Under the pieces are notes generated by a model. It searched no databases and was not told the DNA's origin. It saw nothing but the letters and a program-made list of their open reading frames with translations. From positions 2,604,001 to 2,668,000 of the forward strand of contig NZ_CP114978.1 in the NCBI RefSeq assembly GCF_027498035.1: a stretch of 64,000 nt of DNA. The letters run 5' to 3'. Both the position numbers and the translations under genes were made by a program. Position 1 is the first letter of the stretch, and each line of letters begins with the position of its first letter. The stretch comes from Pseudoxanthomonas sp. GTDB lineage: Bacteria > Pseudomonadota > Gammaproteobacteria > Xanthomonadales > Xanthomonadaceae. Positions 7,031 to 15,533 of this stretch are shown here, piece by piece.

Positions 7031-9619
7031 ATGGCCTACGCGCTGGCCCGCCGCACCGAAGATGCCGAACACGCCCTGGCCACCACCGATGGCCAACCGT
7101 CGAAAGATGGCGCGCTGTTGACGCAACGCCTGGAGCGCCGTTACCGCGATCGCATCACCGGCAGCTTCATGTTGCCCGGGCGCGAAGGCCGCTACGCGCC
7201 GATCCCCGACGACGTGCCGGCGGCGCTGGCCGATGCCCTGCGTGCGCGCGGGATCGAGCAGCTGTATTCGCACCAGGCCGAGGCCTGGGCCGCAACCCAG
7301 CGCGGCGAACACGTCGCCATCGTCACGCCCACCGCCAGCGGAAAATCGCTGTGCTACACGCTGCCGGTGGTGAGCGCGGCGATGGGCGGCCGGGATGGCA
7401 CGGCGCCCGCTTCGAAGGCGCTATACCTGTTCCCGACCAAGGCGCTGGCGCAGGACCAGGTGGCCGAACTGCTGGAACTCAACCGCGCCGGCGAGCTTGG
7501 GGTCAGAGCCTTCACCTTCGACGGCGACACGCCGGGTGACGCGCGCCAGGCAATCCGCCTGCACGGCGACATCGTGGTGAGCAACCCGGACATGCTGCAC
7601 CAGGCGATCCTGCCGCATCACACCAAGTGGGCGCAGTTCTTCGAGAACCTGCGCTACGTGGTGATCGACGAGATCCACACCTATCGCGGCGTGTTCGGCA
7701 GCCACGTCACCAACGTGCTGCGGCGGTTGAAGCGCATCTGCGCGTTCTATGGCGCCAACCCGCAGTTCATCCTGTGCTCGGCCACCATCGGCAATCCGCA
7801 CGAACACGCGCAGGCATTGATCGAAGACCGCGTGCATGCGATCACCGAATCCGGCGCGCCCAGCGGCGACAAGCACGTGCTGCTGTGGAACCCGCCGGTG
7901 GTCAATGCCGATCTCGGCCTGCGCGCGTCGGCGCGTTCGCAGGCCAACCGGATCGCGCGCATCGCCATCAAGAGCGGGCTCAAGACGTTGGTGTTCGCGC
8001 AGAGCCGGCTGATGGTGGAAGTGCTGACCAAGTACCTGAAGGACATCTTCGACCACGATCCGCGCAAGCCGCCGCGCATCCGTGCCTATCGCGGCGGCTA
8101 CCTGCCCACCGAGCGGCGCGAAGCCGAACGCGCGATGCGCGACGGCCGCATCGACGGGATCGTCAGCACCTCGGCGCTGGAACTCGGCGTGGACATCGGC
8201 AGCCTGGACGTGGTGATCCTCAACGGCTATCCCGGCAGCGTGGCGGCAACGTGGCAGCGCTTCGGCCGTGCGGGCCGACGCCAGCAGCCGGCGCTGGGCG
8301 TGCTGGTGGCCAGTTCGCAACCACTGGACCAGTACGTGGTGCGGCATCCTGACTTCTTCGCCGACTCGCCACCGGAACACGCACGCACCGCGCCGAACCA
8401 GCCGCTGATCCTGTTCGACCACATCCGCTGCGCCGCCTTCGAACTGCCATTCCATGCCGGCGAACCGTTCGGCCCGGTCGATCCACTGGTGTACCTGGAA
8501 GCGCTGGCCGAAAGCGAAGTCGTGCACCAGGAAGGCGAGCGCTGGGAATGGATCGCCGACAGCTATCCAGCCAATGCGGTGAGCCTGCGTTCGGTCGCCG
8601 ATGGCAACTTCGTGGTGGTCGACAAGACCGACGGCAAGCAGAACATCATCGCGGAAGTGGATTATTCGGCCGCCGCGTTGACCCTGTACGAAGGCGCGAT
8701 CCACATGGTGCAGTCCACGCCGTACCAGGTTGAACGGCTCGACTGGGAGGGCCGCAAGGCTTACGTCACCCGCACCCACGTGGGCTACTACACCGACAGC
8801 ATCGACTACACCAAGTTGAAAGTGCTGGAGCGCTTCGACGGCACGGAAGCCGGACGCGGCGACAGTCATCACGGCGAAGTGCATGTGGTGCGGCGCGTGA
8901 GCGGCTACAAGAAGATCCGCTACTACACGCACGAAAACATCGGCTACGGGCCGGTCAACCTGCCCGACCAGGAGCTGCACACGACTTCGGTATGGTGGCA
9001 GCTGCCGCAGGCGACGCTGGGCAAGGCCTTCCCGTCGAAGCAGGACGCGCTGGATGGCTTCCTGGGCGCCGCATACGCACTGCACGTGGTGGCGACGGTC
9101 GCGGTGATGGCCGACGCGCGCGACCTGCAGAAAGCCGTGGGCAACGGCGACGGCGCGTGGTTCGCGGTGGCCGACCAGACCGGGCGCGGCCAGCTGCGCG
9201 GCGTGGAAGCAGGCGACGGCGCGGGCGTGCTGGAGCATGTCACCCTGGAGCAGGCCTTCGTGCCGACGGTCTACCTGTACGACAACTTCCCCGGCGGCGT
9301 GGGCTTGAGCGAACCGCTGTGGCTGCGCCAGGCCGAGCTGGTGCAGCGTGCGGGCGAACTGGTGCAACGCTGCGACTGCAAGGCGGGCTGTCCGGCGTGC
9401 GTGGGTCCGGTCCTGGCCGCGCATGAGGAAAGCGATGGCGCGTCGCCCAAGACCCTGGCGCTGAAAGTGCTGGCCTTGCTGTCGGAACTTGGCCAGTGCG
9501 ACGAACGGCAGGCCGACGACGGCGTGGACACGCGGGTGTCGGCGTCGCACGACGAAGCGCTGGACGTGAAGCGACGCGCATTGCTATCCGACCGCGACGC
9601 GCTGGATCAGCTGCCATGA
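7031..9619 (+). CDS. mrfA: MrfA/YprA-type DNA helicase with C-terminal Cys4 domain (DUF1998)
   Basis: The protein is 862 aa from ATG 7031 (GGGGA about ten bases upstream; an ATG at 7022 and a GTG at 7007 are less well placed). It is a superfamily 2 helicase: TPTASGKS (Walker A, about residue 100), the DEIH box in VVIDEIHTYRGVFGSH, then CSATIGNP, and helicase C motifs TSALELGVDIGSLD and QRFGRAGRR. The C-terminus has four Cys in CDCKAGCPAC (about 781-790), typical of the YprA/Hrq1 group. In Bacillus subtilis the YprA-YprB pair (MrfA-MrfB) acts in repair of mitomycin C lesions. Here too the exonuclease partner overlaps the stop codon, so a joint repair role is likely. Confidence 0.88.
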   Translation: MAYALARRTEDAEHALATTDGQPSKDGALLTQRLERRYRDRITGSFMLPGREGRYAPIPDDVPAALADALRARGIEQLYSHQAEAWAATQRGEHVAIVTPTASGKSLCYTLPVVSAAMGGRDGTAPASKALYLFPTKALAQDQVAELLELNRAGELGVRAFTFDGDTPGDARQAIRLHGDIVVSNPDMLHQAILPHHTKWAQFFENLRYVVIDEIHTYRGVFGSHVTNVLRRLKRICAFYGANPQFILCSATIGNPHEHAQALIEDRVHAITESGAPSGDKHVLLWNPPVVNADLGLRASARSQANRIARIAIKSGLKTLVFAQSRLMVEVLTKYLKDIFDHDPRKPPRIRAYRGGYLPTERREAERAMRDGRIDGIVSTSALELGVDIGSLDVVILNGYPGSVAATWQRFGRAGRRQQPALGVLVASSQPLDQYVVRHPDFFADSPPEHARTAPNQPLILFDHIRCAAFELPFHAGEPFGPVDPLVYLEALAESEVVHQEGERWEWIADSYPANAVSLRSVADGNFVVVDKTDGKQNIIAEVDYSAAALTLYEGAIHMVQSTPYQVERLDWEGRKAYVTRTHVGYYTDSIDYTKLKVLERFDGTEAGRGDSHHGEVHVVRRVSGYKKIRYYTHENIGYGPVNLPDQELHTTSVWWQLPQATLGKAFPSKQDALDGFLGAAYALHVVATVAVMADARDLQKAVGNGDGAWFAVADQTGRGQLRGVEAGDGAGVLEHVTLEQAFVPTVYLYDNFPGGVGLSEPLWLRQAELVQRAGELVQRCDCKAGCPACVGPVLAAHEESDGASPKTLALKVLALLSELGQCDERQADDGVDTRVSASHDEALDVKRRALLSDRDALDQLP

Positions 9620-10878
9620 GTGTGAGCCTGGAGCGCCTGCGGGCTCTGCGCAGACAGGCTGGCGACACGACGGTACGGGAAGCACCTGCGACTGTGGCGT
9701 TGCAGGAGGGTGCCAATCCAATGCAGGCAGGCGATGGACATGCCTCGGGTGATGCCACTGCCGTGACCCGGACGACGTCCGATGCTCCAGCGCGCGCGGA
9801 GTTGAATTCGTCATCCCCGCGCAGGCGGGGCCCCCGCGACGTTTCTTCGGAACGGGCGCAAGGCACTGGACGCCCGCCTGCGCCGGCGCGAAGGGATCAG
9901 GAAACACTGACTGCTCCAGGTGCGAGCGAGCCTGCATCAGGCCCGCCGCGCCGACTGCCGCCTTCACAAGGAATCAGGCGCACCGGCGAACGCTCGGTCC
10001 TCGACTGGATGGCCCCGCCATCGATGCCCGCAGCCAACGACCAGGCGCGCCGCGGCGTGCAACCCACCAGCATCGATGCGCTGCGCCGGCTGATCGCCAC
10101 GCGTGAGCGCAAGCCGGTGGCCGGTGCCGCAGTGGTCGCGCGCGCGACGCGTGAGCCACTGGATCGCCATCTGCCCGGCACCGAACTCTCGCCGGGCCTG
10201 CACCTGATCGAAGCCTTCGTGCCGCAGGCCATTCCGCCAGCGGCGCTATCGCTGTCCTTCGCCAAGCGCGCGGACGACGTCGTCGAGCCACGGCACCTGC
10301 TGTTCTTCGACACCGAAACCACGGGGCTGGCCGGCGGCACCGGCACGCGCGCCTTCATGGTCGGTGCGGCGGACTGGCATGACTGCCCGCAACGCGGACC
10401 GGGCCTGCGCATCCGCCAGCTGATGATCTCCACCATGGCCGCCGAAGGCGCGATGCTGCGCGCGTTCGCCGACTGGCTGTCGCCGCACACGGTGCTGTGC
10501 AGCTACAACGGCCGCAGCTATGACGCGCCGCTGCTGAAAACACGCTATCGACTGGCCCGCCTGCACGAACCGATCACCGCGCTGGATCACGTCGATCTTC
10601 TGCATCCCACCCGCCGGCGTTATCGCGGTACGTGGGAGAACTGCAAGCTGGCCACCATCGAACGCCAACTGCTGCGCATCGTGCGCGAGGACGACCTGCC
10701 CGGTTCGGAAGCCCCCGCCGCGTGGCTCACCTATCTGCGCGGCGGCAGCGCCCGCAACCTGCGCCGCGTGGCCCACCACAACCACCAGGATGTAGTGACC
10801 CTGGCCTTGCTGCTGCAGCGGCTGGTGCAGGCCGAGCAGGACGACCGCGAGGTGCTGGCGTTCGAGGAAGCGCCTTAG
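9616..10878 (+). CDS. mrfB: MrfB/YprB-type RNase H-like exonuclease
   Basis: The protein is 420 aa. ATG 9616 overlaps the helicase stop (ATGA), which implies translational coupling. About 220 N-terminal residues look disordered and are rich in Arg, Pro, Ser and Ala. The catalytic domain then shows the DEDD-type 3'-5' exonuclease pattern: FFDTETTGL (about residue 230), CSYNGRSYDAPLL and HHNHQDVVTL. This matches YprB (MrfB), the proposed nuclease partner of MrfA. Two oddities stand out. Codons from about 9808 to 9898 are made of a palindromic repeat of the family seen elsewhere in this window. The TAG stop also directly abuts a second copy of that family at 10879. Confidence 0.85.
   Translation: MSVSLERLRALRRQAGDTTVREAPATVALQEGANPMQAGDGHASGDATAVTRTTSDAPARAELNSSSPRRRGPRDVSSERAQGTGRPPAPARRDQETLTAPGASEPASGPPRRLPPSQGIRRTGERSVLDWMAPPSMPAANDQARRGVQPTSIDALRRLIATRERKPVAGAAVVARATREPLDRHLPGTELSPGLHLIEAFVPQAIPPAALSLSFAKRADDVVEPRHLLFFDTETTGLAGGTGTRAFMVGAADWHDCPQRGPGLRIRQLMISTMAAEGAMLRAFADWLSPHTVLCSYNGRSYDAPLLKTRYRLARLHEPITALDHVDLLHPTRRRYRGTWENCKLATIERQLLRIVREDDLPGSEAPAAWLTYLRGGSARNLRRVAHHNHQDVVTLALLLQRLVQAEQDDREVLAFEEAP
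9808..9898 (+). repeat. REP/MITE-like palindromic element translated inside mrfB
   Basis: CGTCATCCCCGC, a short loop and GGCGGGG form the first arm (about 9809-9831). A diverged second arm CGCCCGCCTGCGCC (9871-9884) lies 40 bases on. The layout matches the copies at 10879, 23554 and 28497. It encodes a Ser/Arg/Pro-rich stretch without breaking the frame. Confidence 0.6.
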
Positions 10879-11009
10879 GGAAGGTCTGAACAACCCTGCT
10901 TTTGCTCGTCATTCCCGCGAAGGCGGGAACCTAGTGACTTTGCTTTCAATGACTTGAAGCCACGGGATCCCCGCCTTCGCGGGGATGACGGCAATTGTTC
11001 AGACCTTCC
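10879..11009. repeat. MITE-like element with 15-bp terminal inverted repeats
   Basis: The element is 131 bp. It starts with GGAAGGTCTGAACAA (10879-10893) and ends with the exact reverse complement (10995-11009). Inside are two palindromic cores, CGTCATTCCCGCGAAGGCGGG and CCCCGCCTTCGCGGGGATGACG, in opposite orientation. CCTTAG occurs at both outer edges (10873-10878 and 11008-11013), consistent with a 4-5 base target duplication such as TTAG. It directly follows the mrfB stop. Confidence 0.75.
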
Positions 11010-11095
11010 TTAGCGCACGCGTCTGGATGGAGTCGGCGACCCTTGCGCGCGCGGAGCGGCGCAGGGACTTCACTCGCGCTCCAGCGCGACGCGCA

Positions 11096-12874
11096 TCACC
11101 CGTCGATGCGCTGGGCCAGGCCATCCTTGATGGCGCGGTCGATGATGGCTTGCGCTTCCTTGGCGGCGCGCTGGGCGATGTCGGCCTGCTTGGCGCCCAG
11201 GTCGGCCTGCTTCGCGCCGAGTTGCGCCTGCTGTTCGGCCAGCGCGGCGATCTTCTGCTCCATGCCCTGCTGGCGCGCGTCGTGCATGGCCGCGTCCACC
11301 TGGCGCCGGATGGCATCGGCATCGATCTGCGCAGCCTGCGCGTCGGCCGCAGCGGCGGCGGCATCGCGCAGGGCGTCCTGCTGGGATTGCGAGCGCAGCG
11401 CGTGTTCGTGCGCCTTCATCGCCGCCGCACGCGCCTTGTCGGCACCAGCCAGCGCGACCTGAGCCTGCTGCATGGCGCGGTCGGAAACCTGCGTGCTCAG
11501 CTGCGCCATCTGCCGGCCCAGTTCGCCCTGTTGCCGACCCAGCGCACCCTGCTGCTGGCCCAGTGCCCTGCTCGGTGCGTGCAGCGCATTCAAGCGCTGC
11601 ACGGTCGCCGGATCGCGGATCACGTAAGTCTGCTGGTCACGCTGGAAGACGACGCTGTGCTGGTCATGGATGCTCAGCCCGGTGATGGACCTCGGCGGGA
11701 CCGGGGGCGCGGGGGGCGCCACGGGCGGTGCCGGTGGAGGCGGCGGCACCGCGGCCGGCGGCGGCGGGACGCGTCTGCTGGTCACCGGCATCGCCGCCGG
11801 GGCTGCGGCCGCAGCGGGCGCAGGCGCGGCCGCGGGCATCGCATCGGCCGCGTCTTTGGCGCCAGTCACGACCACCGGCTTGGCCGCGGGCGCGGTCTGC
11901 GCCACCAGCCGCAGCGGCGTGACGCCGACCACGCCGACGAACGCCAGGATCAGGGCCGCGCCCAGGCGCGGGAATGCATCAGTGTGCTGCAGCATGAGCA
12001 GTCTCCGTTTGAGGCTCAGGTAGGACGGCGAAGCGCTGGCCAGACCGGCACCGGGACGCGGCGCCACGCCCAGCCGCATCAGCAGCCGGCCGTAGTCGCT
12101 GCGGCAATGCCGGTTGCCCGCGACCACCGCGGCATCGACTGCCGCTTCGCGCGCGACGCCGTATTCGCGCAGGGCCAGGTGGATCAGCGGGTGGAAGAAG
12201 AACAGGTGCTGGGCCAATGCGGGCAGCAGGCCCCAGGCCAGGTCGCAGCGGCGCAGATGGACCAGTTCATGGGTCAGTGCCATGTCCAGGTCGTCGTCGT
12301 TGATCGACGACAGGCCATGCGCCGGCAGCAGCAACGACGGTGCGAACACGCCCACCAACTGCGGCGAGGTGATCCGCGTGGACACCAGCAGCGGTGGCGT
12401 GCGGCGCAGGCCGTGGGCTTCGGTCGCCAGGCGCAGCGCGCCGACCAGCACCGCGTCGGTGCACAGCCGCGCGTCGCGCACCAGGCGGCGACTGGCGTTC
12501 CAGGCGAACGTGGTCCGGGCCAGCATCACCAGGACGCCGGCTGCCCACAGCGCCAGCACGACCAGCTGCCAGCTGATCACCGGTTGCGCGGCCGCTTCCG
12601 GCAAGCCGGCGATGGCTTGCGTCGTCGCATTGGCGCTGGCGACGAAGACCGGCGCGACCTCGACAGGCGCGGCCGGCAGCAGTGCAAGTTCCAGCGGCCT
12701 GGCGACCAGGCCCAGGACCGCCTGCAGCGACACCGACCACCACAACCAGCACTGCGTGGACGCCGGCAGGCGCGGCAGCGCACGGCACAACGCCCACACC
12801 AGCGCGGCCAGCAACACGGTCTGCACGCTGGTGGCCGCCAGGCGCTGCAGCAGTTCAGAGGCGATCATGTCCAT
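11096..12874 (-). CDS. BlaR1-like M56 membrane metallopeptidase with coiled-coil C-terminus
   Basis: The protein is 592 aa from ATG 12874 (AAGGAG seven bases upstream); ATG 12868 is the alternative. The N-terminal half has four membrane helices and the zinc motif HELVH with the distal AREAAVDA, as in BlaR1/MecR1 peptidases that cleave a partner repressor. Where BlaR1 carries a penicillin-binding sensor, this protein has an Ala/Pro-rich linker (PPPPAAVPPPPPAPP...), a short folded piece and then about 130 residues of Gln/Ala-rich heptads predicted to be coiled coil. The repressor gene lies directly upstream with one base between stop and start. The signal sensed is unlikely to be a covalent beta-lactam. 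Confidence 0.85.
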   Translation of the reverse strand: MDMIASELLQRLAATSVQTVLLAALVWALCRALPRLPASTQCWLWWSVSLQAVLGLVARPLELALLPAAPVEVAPVFVASANATTQAIAGLPEAAAQPVISWQLVVLALWAAGVLVMLARTTFAWNASRRLVRDARLCTDAVLVGALRLATEAHGLRRTPPLLVSTRITSPQLVGVFAPSLLLPAHGLSSINDDDLDMALTHELVHLRRCDLAWGLLPALAQHLFFFHPLIHLALREYGVAREAAVDAAVVAGNRHCRSDYGRLLMRLGVAPRPGAGLASASPSYLSLKRRLLMLQHTDAFPRLGAALILAFVGVVGVTPLRLVAQTAPAAKPVVVTGAKDAADAMPAAAPAPAAAAAPAAMPVTSRRVPPPPAAVPPPPPAPPVAPPAPPVPPRSITGLSIHDQHSVVFQRDQQTYVIRDPATVQRLNALHAPSRALGQQQGALGRQQGELGRQMAQLSTQVSDRAMQQAQVALAGADKARAAAMKAHEHALRSQSQQDALRDAAAAAADAQAAQIDADAIRRQVDAAMHDARQQGMEQKIAALAEQQAQLGAKQADLGAKQADIAQRAAKEAQAIIDRAIKDGLAQRIDG

Positions 12875-12875
12875 G

Positions 12876-13262
12876 TCAGGACTCCTTGCGCTGCGATTGC
12901 AGCTTGGCGACGAGGGCTTCGAGTTCGGCCAGTTCGGTCTCGCTGACCTCGGCCCGCTGCGACATCCAGGCCACGAATGGCGACACCGAGCCCTGCAGGG
13001 TTTTTTCGACGAAGCTGCCGACCGCGCCCTGGACCACGTCATCCTGCTCGGCGGTGGTGGCGTAGCGGTACACGCCCTCGGCCTGGTGACGGGTCAGGTA
13101 GGCCTTGGTGCGCAGCCGTTCCATCATGGTCAGCACGGTCGAACGGGCCAGCCCGCGCGCCTCGCCAAAGCTGGCGGCGACCTCGCCGACCGTGGCCTCG
13201 CCCTGCTCGCCGATGTACTGGAGCAGGGCCAGCTCCTGATCCCCGATGCTCTTGCGGCGCAT
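12876..13262 (-). CDS. blaI: BlaI/MecI/CopY-family repressor
   Basis: The protein is 128 aa. The winged-helix N-terminus (GDQELALLQYIGEQGEATVGEVAASFGE...LARSTVLTMMERLRTKAYL) is the classic BlaI DNA-binding domain, followed by a dimerisation helix region. These proteins bind TACA-N-TGTA palindromes and are cut by the co-encoded M56 peptidase. Two such palindromes lie directly upstream (13277-13319), so the pair should repress itself. The TGA stop and the ATG of the peptidase gene are one base apart. No beta-lactamase gene is adjacent, so the regulon lies elsewhere or concerns another stress. Confidence 0.9.
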   Translation of the reverse strand: MRRKSIGDQELALLQYIGEQGEATVGEVAASFGEARGLARSTVLTMMERLRTKAYLTRHQAEGVYRYATTAEQDDVVQGAVGSFVEKTLQGSVSPFVAWMSQRAEVSETELAELEALVAKLQSQRKES

Positions 13263-13276
13263 GGCCGTTCTCCGTT

Positions 13277-13292
13277 GCCTACACTTGTAGTC
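13277..13292 (-). promoter_or_regulatory. BlaI-type operator 1
   Basis: GACTACAAGTGTAGGC on the minus strand contains the near-perfect palindrome CTACAAGTGTAG (13279-13290). It lies 17-29 bases before the repressor start and repeats the GGTTGACTACA block of operator 2. Confidence 0.65.
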
Positions 13293-13303
13293 AACCTAGT
13301 CTT

Positions 13304-13319
13304 GACGACAGCTGTAGTC
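13304..13319 (-). promoter_or_regulatory. BlaI-type operator 2 overlapping a -35-like TTGACT
   Basis: GACTACAGCTGTCGTC is a palindrome with one mismatched pair. The minus-strand TTGACT overlaps its left half and could serve as the -35 box. The centres of the two operators are about 27 bases apart, so bound dimers would sit close to the same helix face. Confidence 0.6.
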
Positions 13320-13324
13320 AACCC

Positions 13325-13654
13325 TGCCGAAGGTCATTCCCGACGAACGGACGGGGACGCTCTGTCGATCCTCGACGCTGAAGGCAATACGGCCTTTGCT
13401 GAGCTCCCGTCCGAACACAAGCAAGCCTTGCTCGGCATTGCCGAGACGATGACTTGGGTTGCCCACACCGGGCAAAGCTCGATAGGTTTCGATGACCGGC
13501 GGGACGAGCTGCCATGGCTGGTCGCTCTTGGAAATGCCGGCCACCCGCCAGCGGATGCCCTAGCGGATACAACGCGTCGTTGGAGGCATGCAATGGCATT
13601 ACGCCGCGGCGCGTGACCAAGCCACGCCAAGCGCAGGCCTGGCAGCTCCTGCGC
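13325..13654. other. Gap of 330 bases without an assignable gene
   Basis: Short open frames exist on both strands (for example the minus frame ending at 13296 and a plus frame ending at 13616). None has a clear ribosome site, signal or recognisable motif. Base composition is lower in GC than the neighbours, which suggests acquired or decayed sequence. Confidence 0.4.
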
Positions 13655-14047
13655 CTAACGTCGCGAATCAAGAAGTGCCTGACCGACCGAAATCGCGTGC
13701 TCACGCGTTACCACCATCTTCATGGGGTAGCCCCAGAATTTTTCATACATCACAGCAAACCCGGCGCTTGCGGTCCTTAGTCGCTCGCTGGGTTCAATGA
13801 ATACGGCACCTTTGACGTAAGAACGCAGCGCGGTCTTGTTCCGCTTCATCCAGAGCGAGATCTGCTTGCGCTGGTCTTGCGTCTGCGCTTCGCCTGGAGT
13901 TGCAAGCCCTTCGTCGTTTAACAGGACGAAAGGGCGCTGCAGGGCCAGCAACGCTTCGAACTGCGTGAACATCACCGGGCCTTGTCCATCGCCTATCGAT
14001 TTGTAGCGCGTCCAGACGAGCGGAAAATCAGTTGTATTCATCTGCAT
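13655..14047 (-). CDS. Hypothetical protein of about 130 aa
   Basis: The frame runs from TTG 14053, ATG 14047 or ATG 14041; 14047 is chosen because GAAG lies about eight bases upstream. The sequence looks like a folded cytosolic protein (LVWTRYKSIGDGQGPVMF..., VFIEPSERLRTASAGF, FWGYPMKMVVT) with no membrane segment. The FWGYP block recalls small SpoIIAA/STAS-like stand-alone proteins, but I cannot assign it. It lies 55 bases after the efflux operon on the same strand, so it may be its last gene. Codon use is less GC-rich than its neighbours. Confidence 0.6.
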   Translation of the reverse strand: MQMNTTDFPLVWTRYKSIGDGQGPVMFTQFEALLALQRPFVLLNDEGLATPGEAQTQDQRKQISLWMKRNKTALRSYVKGAVFIEPSERLRTASAGFAVMYEKFWGYPMKMVVTREHAISVGQALLDSRR

Positions 14048-14102
14048 GATCAATCTTCATTTTCGAGTTGGAATATGGCGCCGCGGCGGACCTGGGTGTC
14101 TT

Positions 14103-15533
14103 CTATCCCCAGCCTTGTCCAAGGGCACGGTAGAGCGAGACCATTGCGACCGAGACCGCCGTGGTGCTGTCCGCTAGCGCCGCCTCGTTGTTGAGCATGG
14201 ATTGCTGCATGGTGAGCACGTTGAGCATGTCGACCGTTCCGGCCTTGTACTGTTTCTGCGCGCTGTCCAACGCAATGCGGCTTTGGTTCACGGCTTCTCG
14301 CAGGTACTGCTGGCGTCGCTGCTGGGTTCGATATGCGGAGACGGCATCGTCTACCTCAGACCAGGCAAGCAAGACGGTCTTTTGGTACTGCAGCGCTGCT
14401 TCTTCCTGGCGCAGCGTGCTCAGTCGAAGGTTGGCGCGTAGCCGCCCACCATCAAATAGCGGCAGGCTCAGCACAGGGCCAATGCCAAACCTGCGGGCAC
14501 CCCAATCCCCCATGCTCGATAGCTGTTGCGCCTGATAGCCGGCGTCACCGGAAAGACTGATCCGCGGGTAAAAGCTCGCCTTGGCGAGGCCGATATTTGC
14601 GGTTGCCGCATGCAGCGCGGCCTCGGCCCGCACGATATCCGGCCTGCGCTGCGCAAGTTCGCTCGGCAGGCCGACGGGCACGTTGATCGGTCCAGCGGGT
14701 ACCGGCCTGGCTTGTCGAAGCTCAGTTGCCAATGCTCGCGGCGATTGGGCCAGCATGACGCTCAGCGCATTGATGAGCGAAGCCTGCTGCTGCTCAAGCG
14801 CGGGAATGCGCGCCTGGATCGCTGCCACCTGGGCTGCAGCACTGGCCACTTCCAACTGTGTCGCAACGCCCTCACCCAGGCGCACGTGGGTGAGATCCAG
14901 CCCCGCTTGCGCACTGACAAGATTGTCCTGCGTGATGGCTGTCAGCGCCTGTACACCGCGCAGCTGCAAGTAGTCTTGTGCTGTCTCGGCCATCACCGCC
15001 AGCGCCGCGCCCTGGCGATCGGCACGGGCCATCGCAATCTGCGCGTCGGCGGCTTCTACCTGGCGTCGCACACGCCCCCACAGGTCCAGCTCCCAGGACA
15101 GGGACAGCCCACCTTGGTAGAGCCCGTAATCATCGAGTCCCGCATGACCTGATGGATCTGACAAGCCGACCTGGCTGTTGCGCGCGCGCATGGCTGAGGC
15201 ACCGGCGGACACCGCGGGACTGCGATCGGCTGCCGTCGAGCCGCGCACGGCTCTGCTCTGCGTCAAGCGCACATCCGCTATCTGCAGGTCCAGGTTGCTT
15301 TCGACGGCGCGCTGTACCAGTGAAACCAGCAGCGGATCACCAAACCTCTGCCACCAGGCTGGAGCAGCCTGGATAGGCGCCTGCTCAAGCTGTCCAGGTA
15401 CATCGTCGGCCCGTTCAAACGACCACGCGGCCGGCAATGCCGGAGTTGGCGCGCGAAAATCCGGACCGGACACGCATCCAGCAAGGCTGGCTGGCAGCAG
15501 GGCGATGCCTGCAACCAGCAGTGCCTTGCGCAT
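14103..15533 (-). CDS. NodT/OprM-family outer-membrane efflux lipoprotein
   Basis: The protein is about 476 aa from ATG 15533, which shares a base with the stop of the upstream gene (TGATG); a GTG three bases earlier is also possible. A lipoprotein signal peptide (LLPASLAGC, lipid Cys near residue 19) leads into two outer-membrane efflux repeats with the FPXISLSGDAGYQ and LQYQKTVLLAWSEVDDAV-type helices of the NodT branch. It would form the trimeric exit duct for the EmrA-EmrB pair encoded just upstream. It is typical of RND or Emr systems exporting drugs or aromatic acids. Confidence 0.92.
   Translation of the reverse strand: MRKALLVAGIALLPASLAGCVSGPDFRAPTPALPAAWSFERADDVPGQLEQAPIQAAPAWWQRFGDPLLVSLVQRAVESNLDLQIADVRLTQSRAVRGSTAADRSPAVSAGASAMRARNSQVGLSDPSGHAGLDDYGLYQGGLSLSWELDLWGRVRRQVEAADAQIAMARADRQGAALAVMAETAQDYLQLRGVQALTAITQDNLVSAQAGLDLTHVRLGEGVATQLEVASAAAQVAAIQARIPALEQQQASLINALSVMLAQSPRALATELRQARPVPAGPINVPVGLPSELAQRRPDIVRAEAALHAATANIGLAKASFYPRISLSGDAGYQAQQLSSMGDWGARRFGIGPVLSLPLFDGGRLRANLRLSTLRQEEAALQYQKTVLLAWSEVDDAVSAYRTQQRRQQYLREAVNQSRIALDSAQKQYKAGTVDMLNVLTMQQSMLNNEAALADSTTAVSVAMVSLYRALGQGWG

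Noticed and set aside
10985..12946. 653-codon plus-strand frame
   Set aside because: Antisense to the BlaR1-like gene; the product is a His/Arg/Gln-rich string with no domain.
13296..13544. 82-codon minus-strand frame upstream of the blaI promoter
   Set aside because: No ribosome site or motif, and it overlaps the operators; kept only as unassigned DNA.
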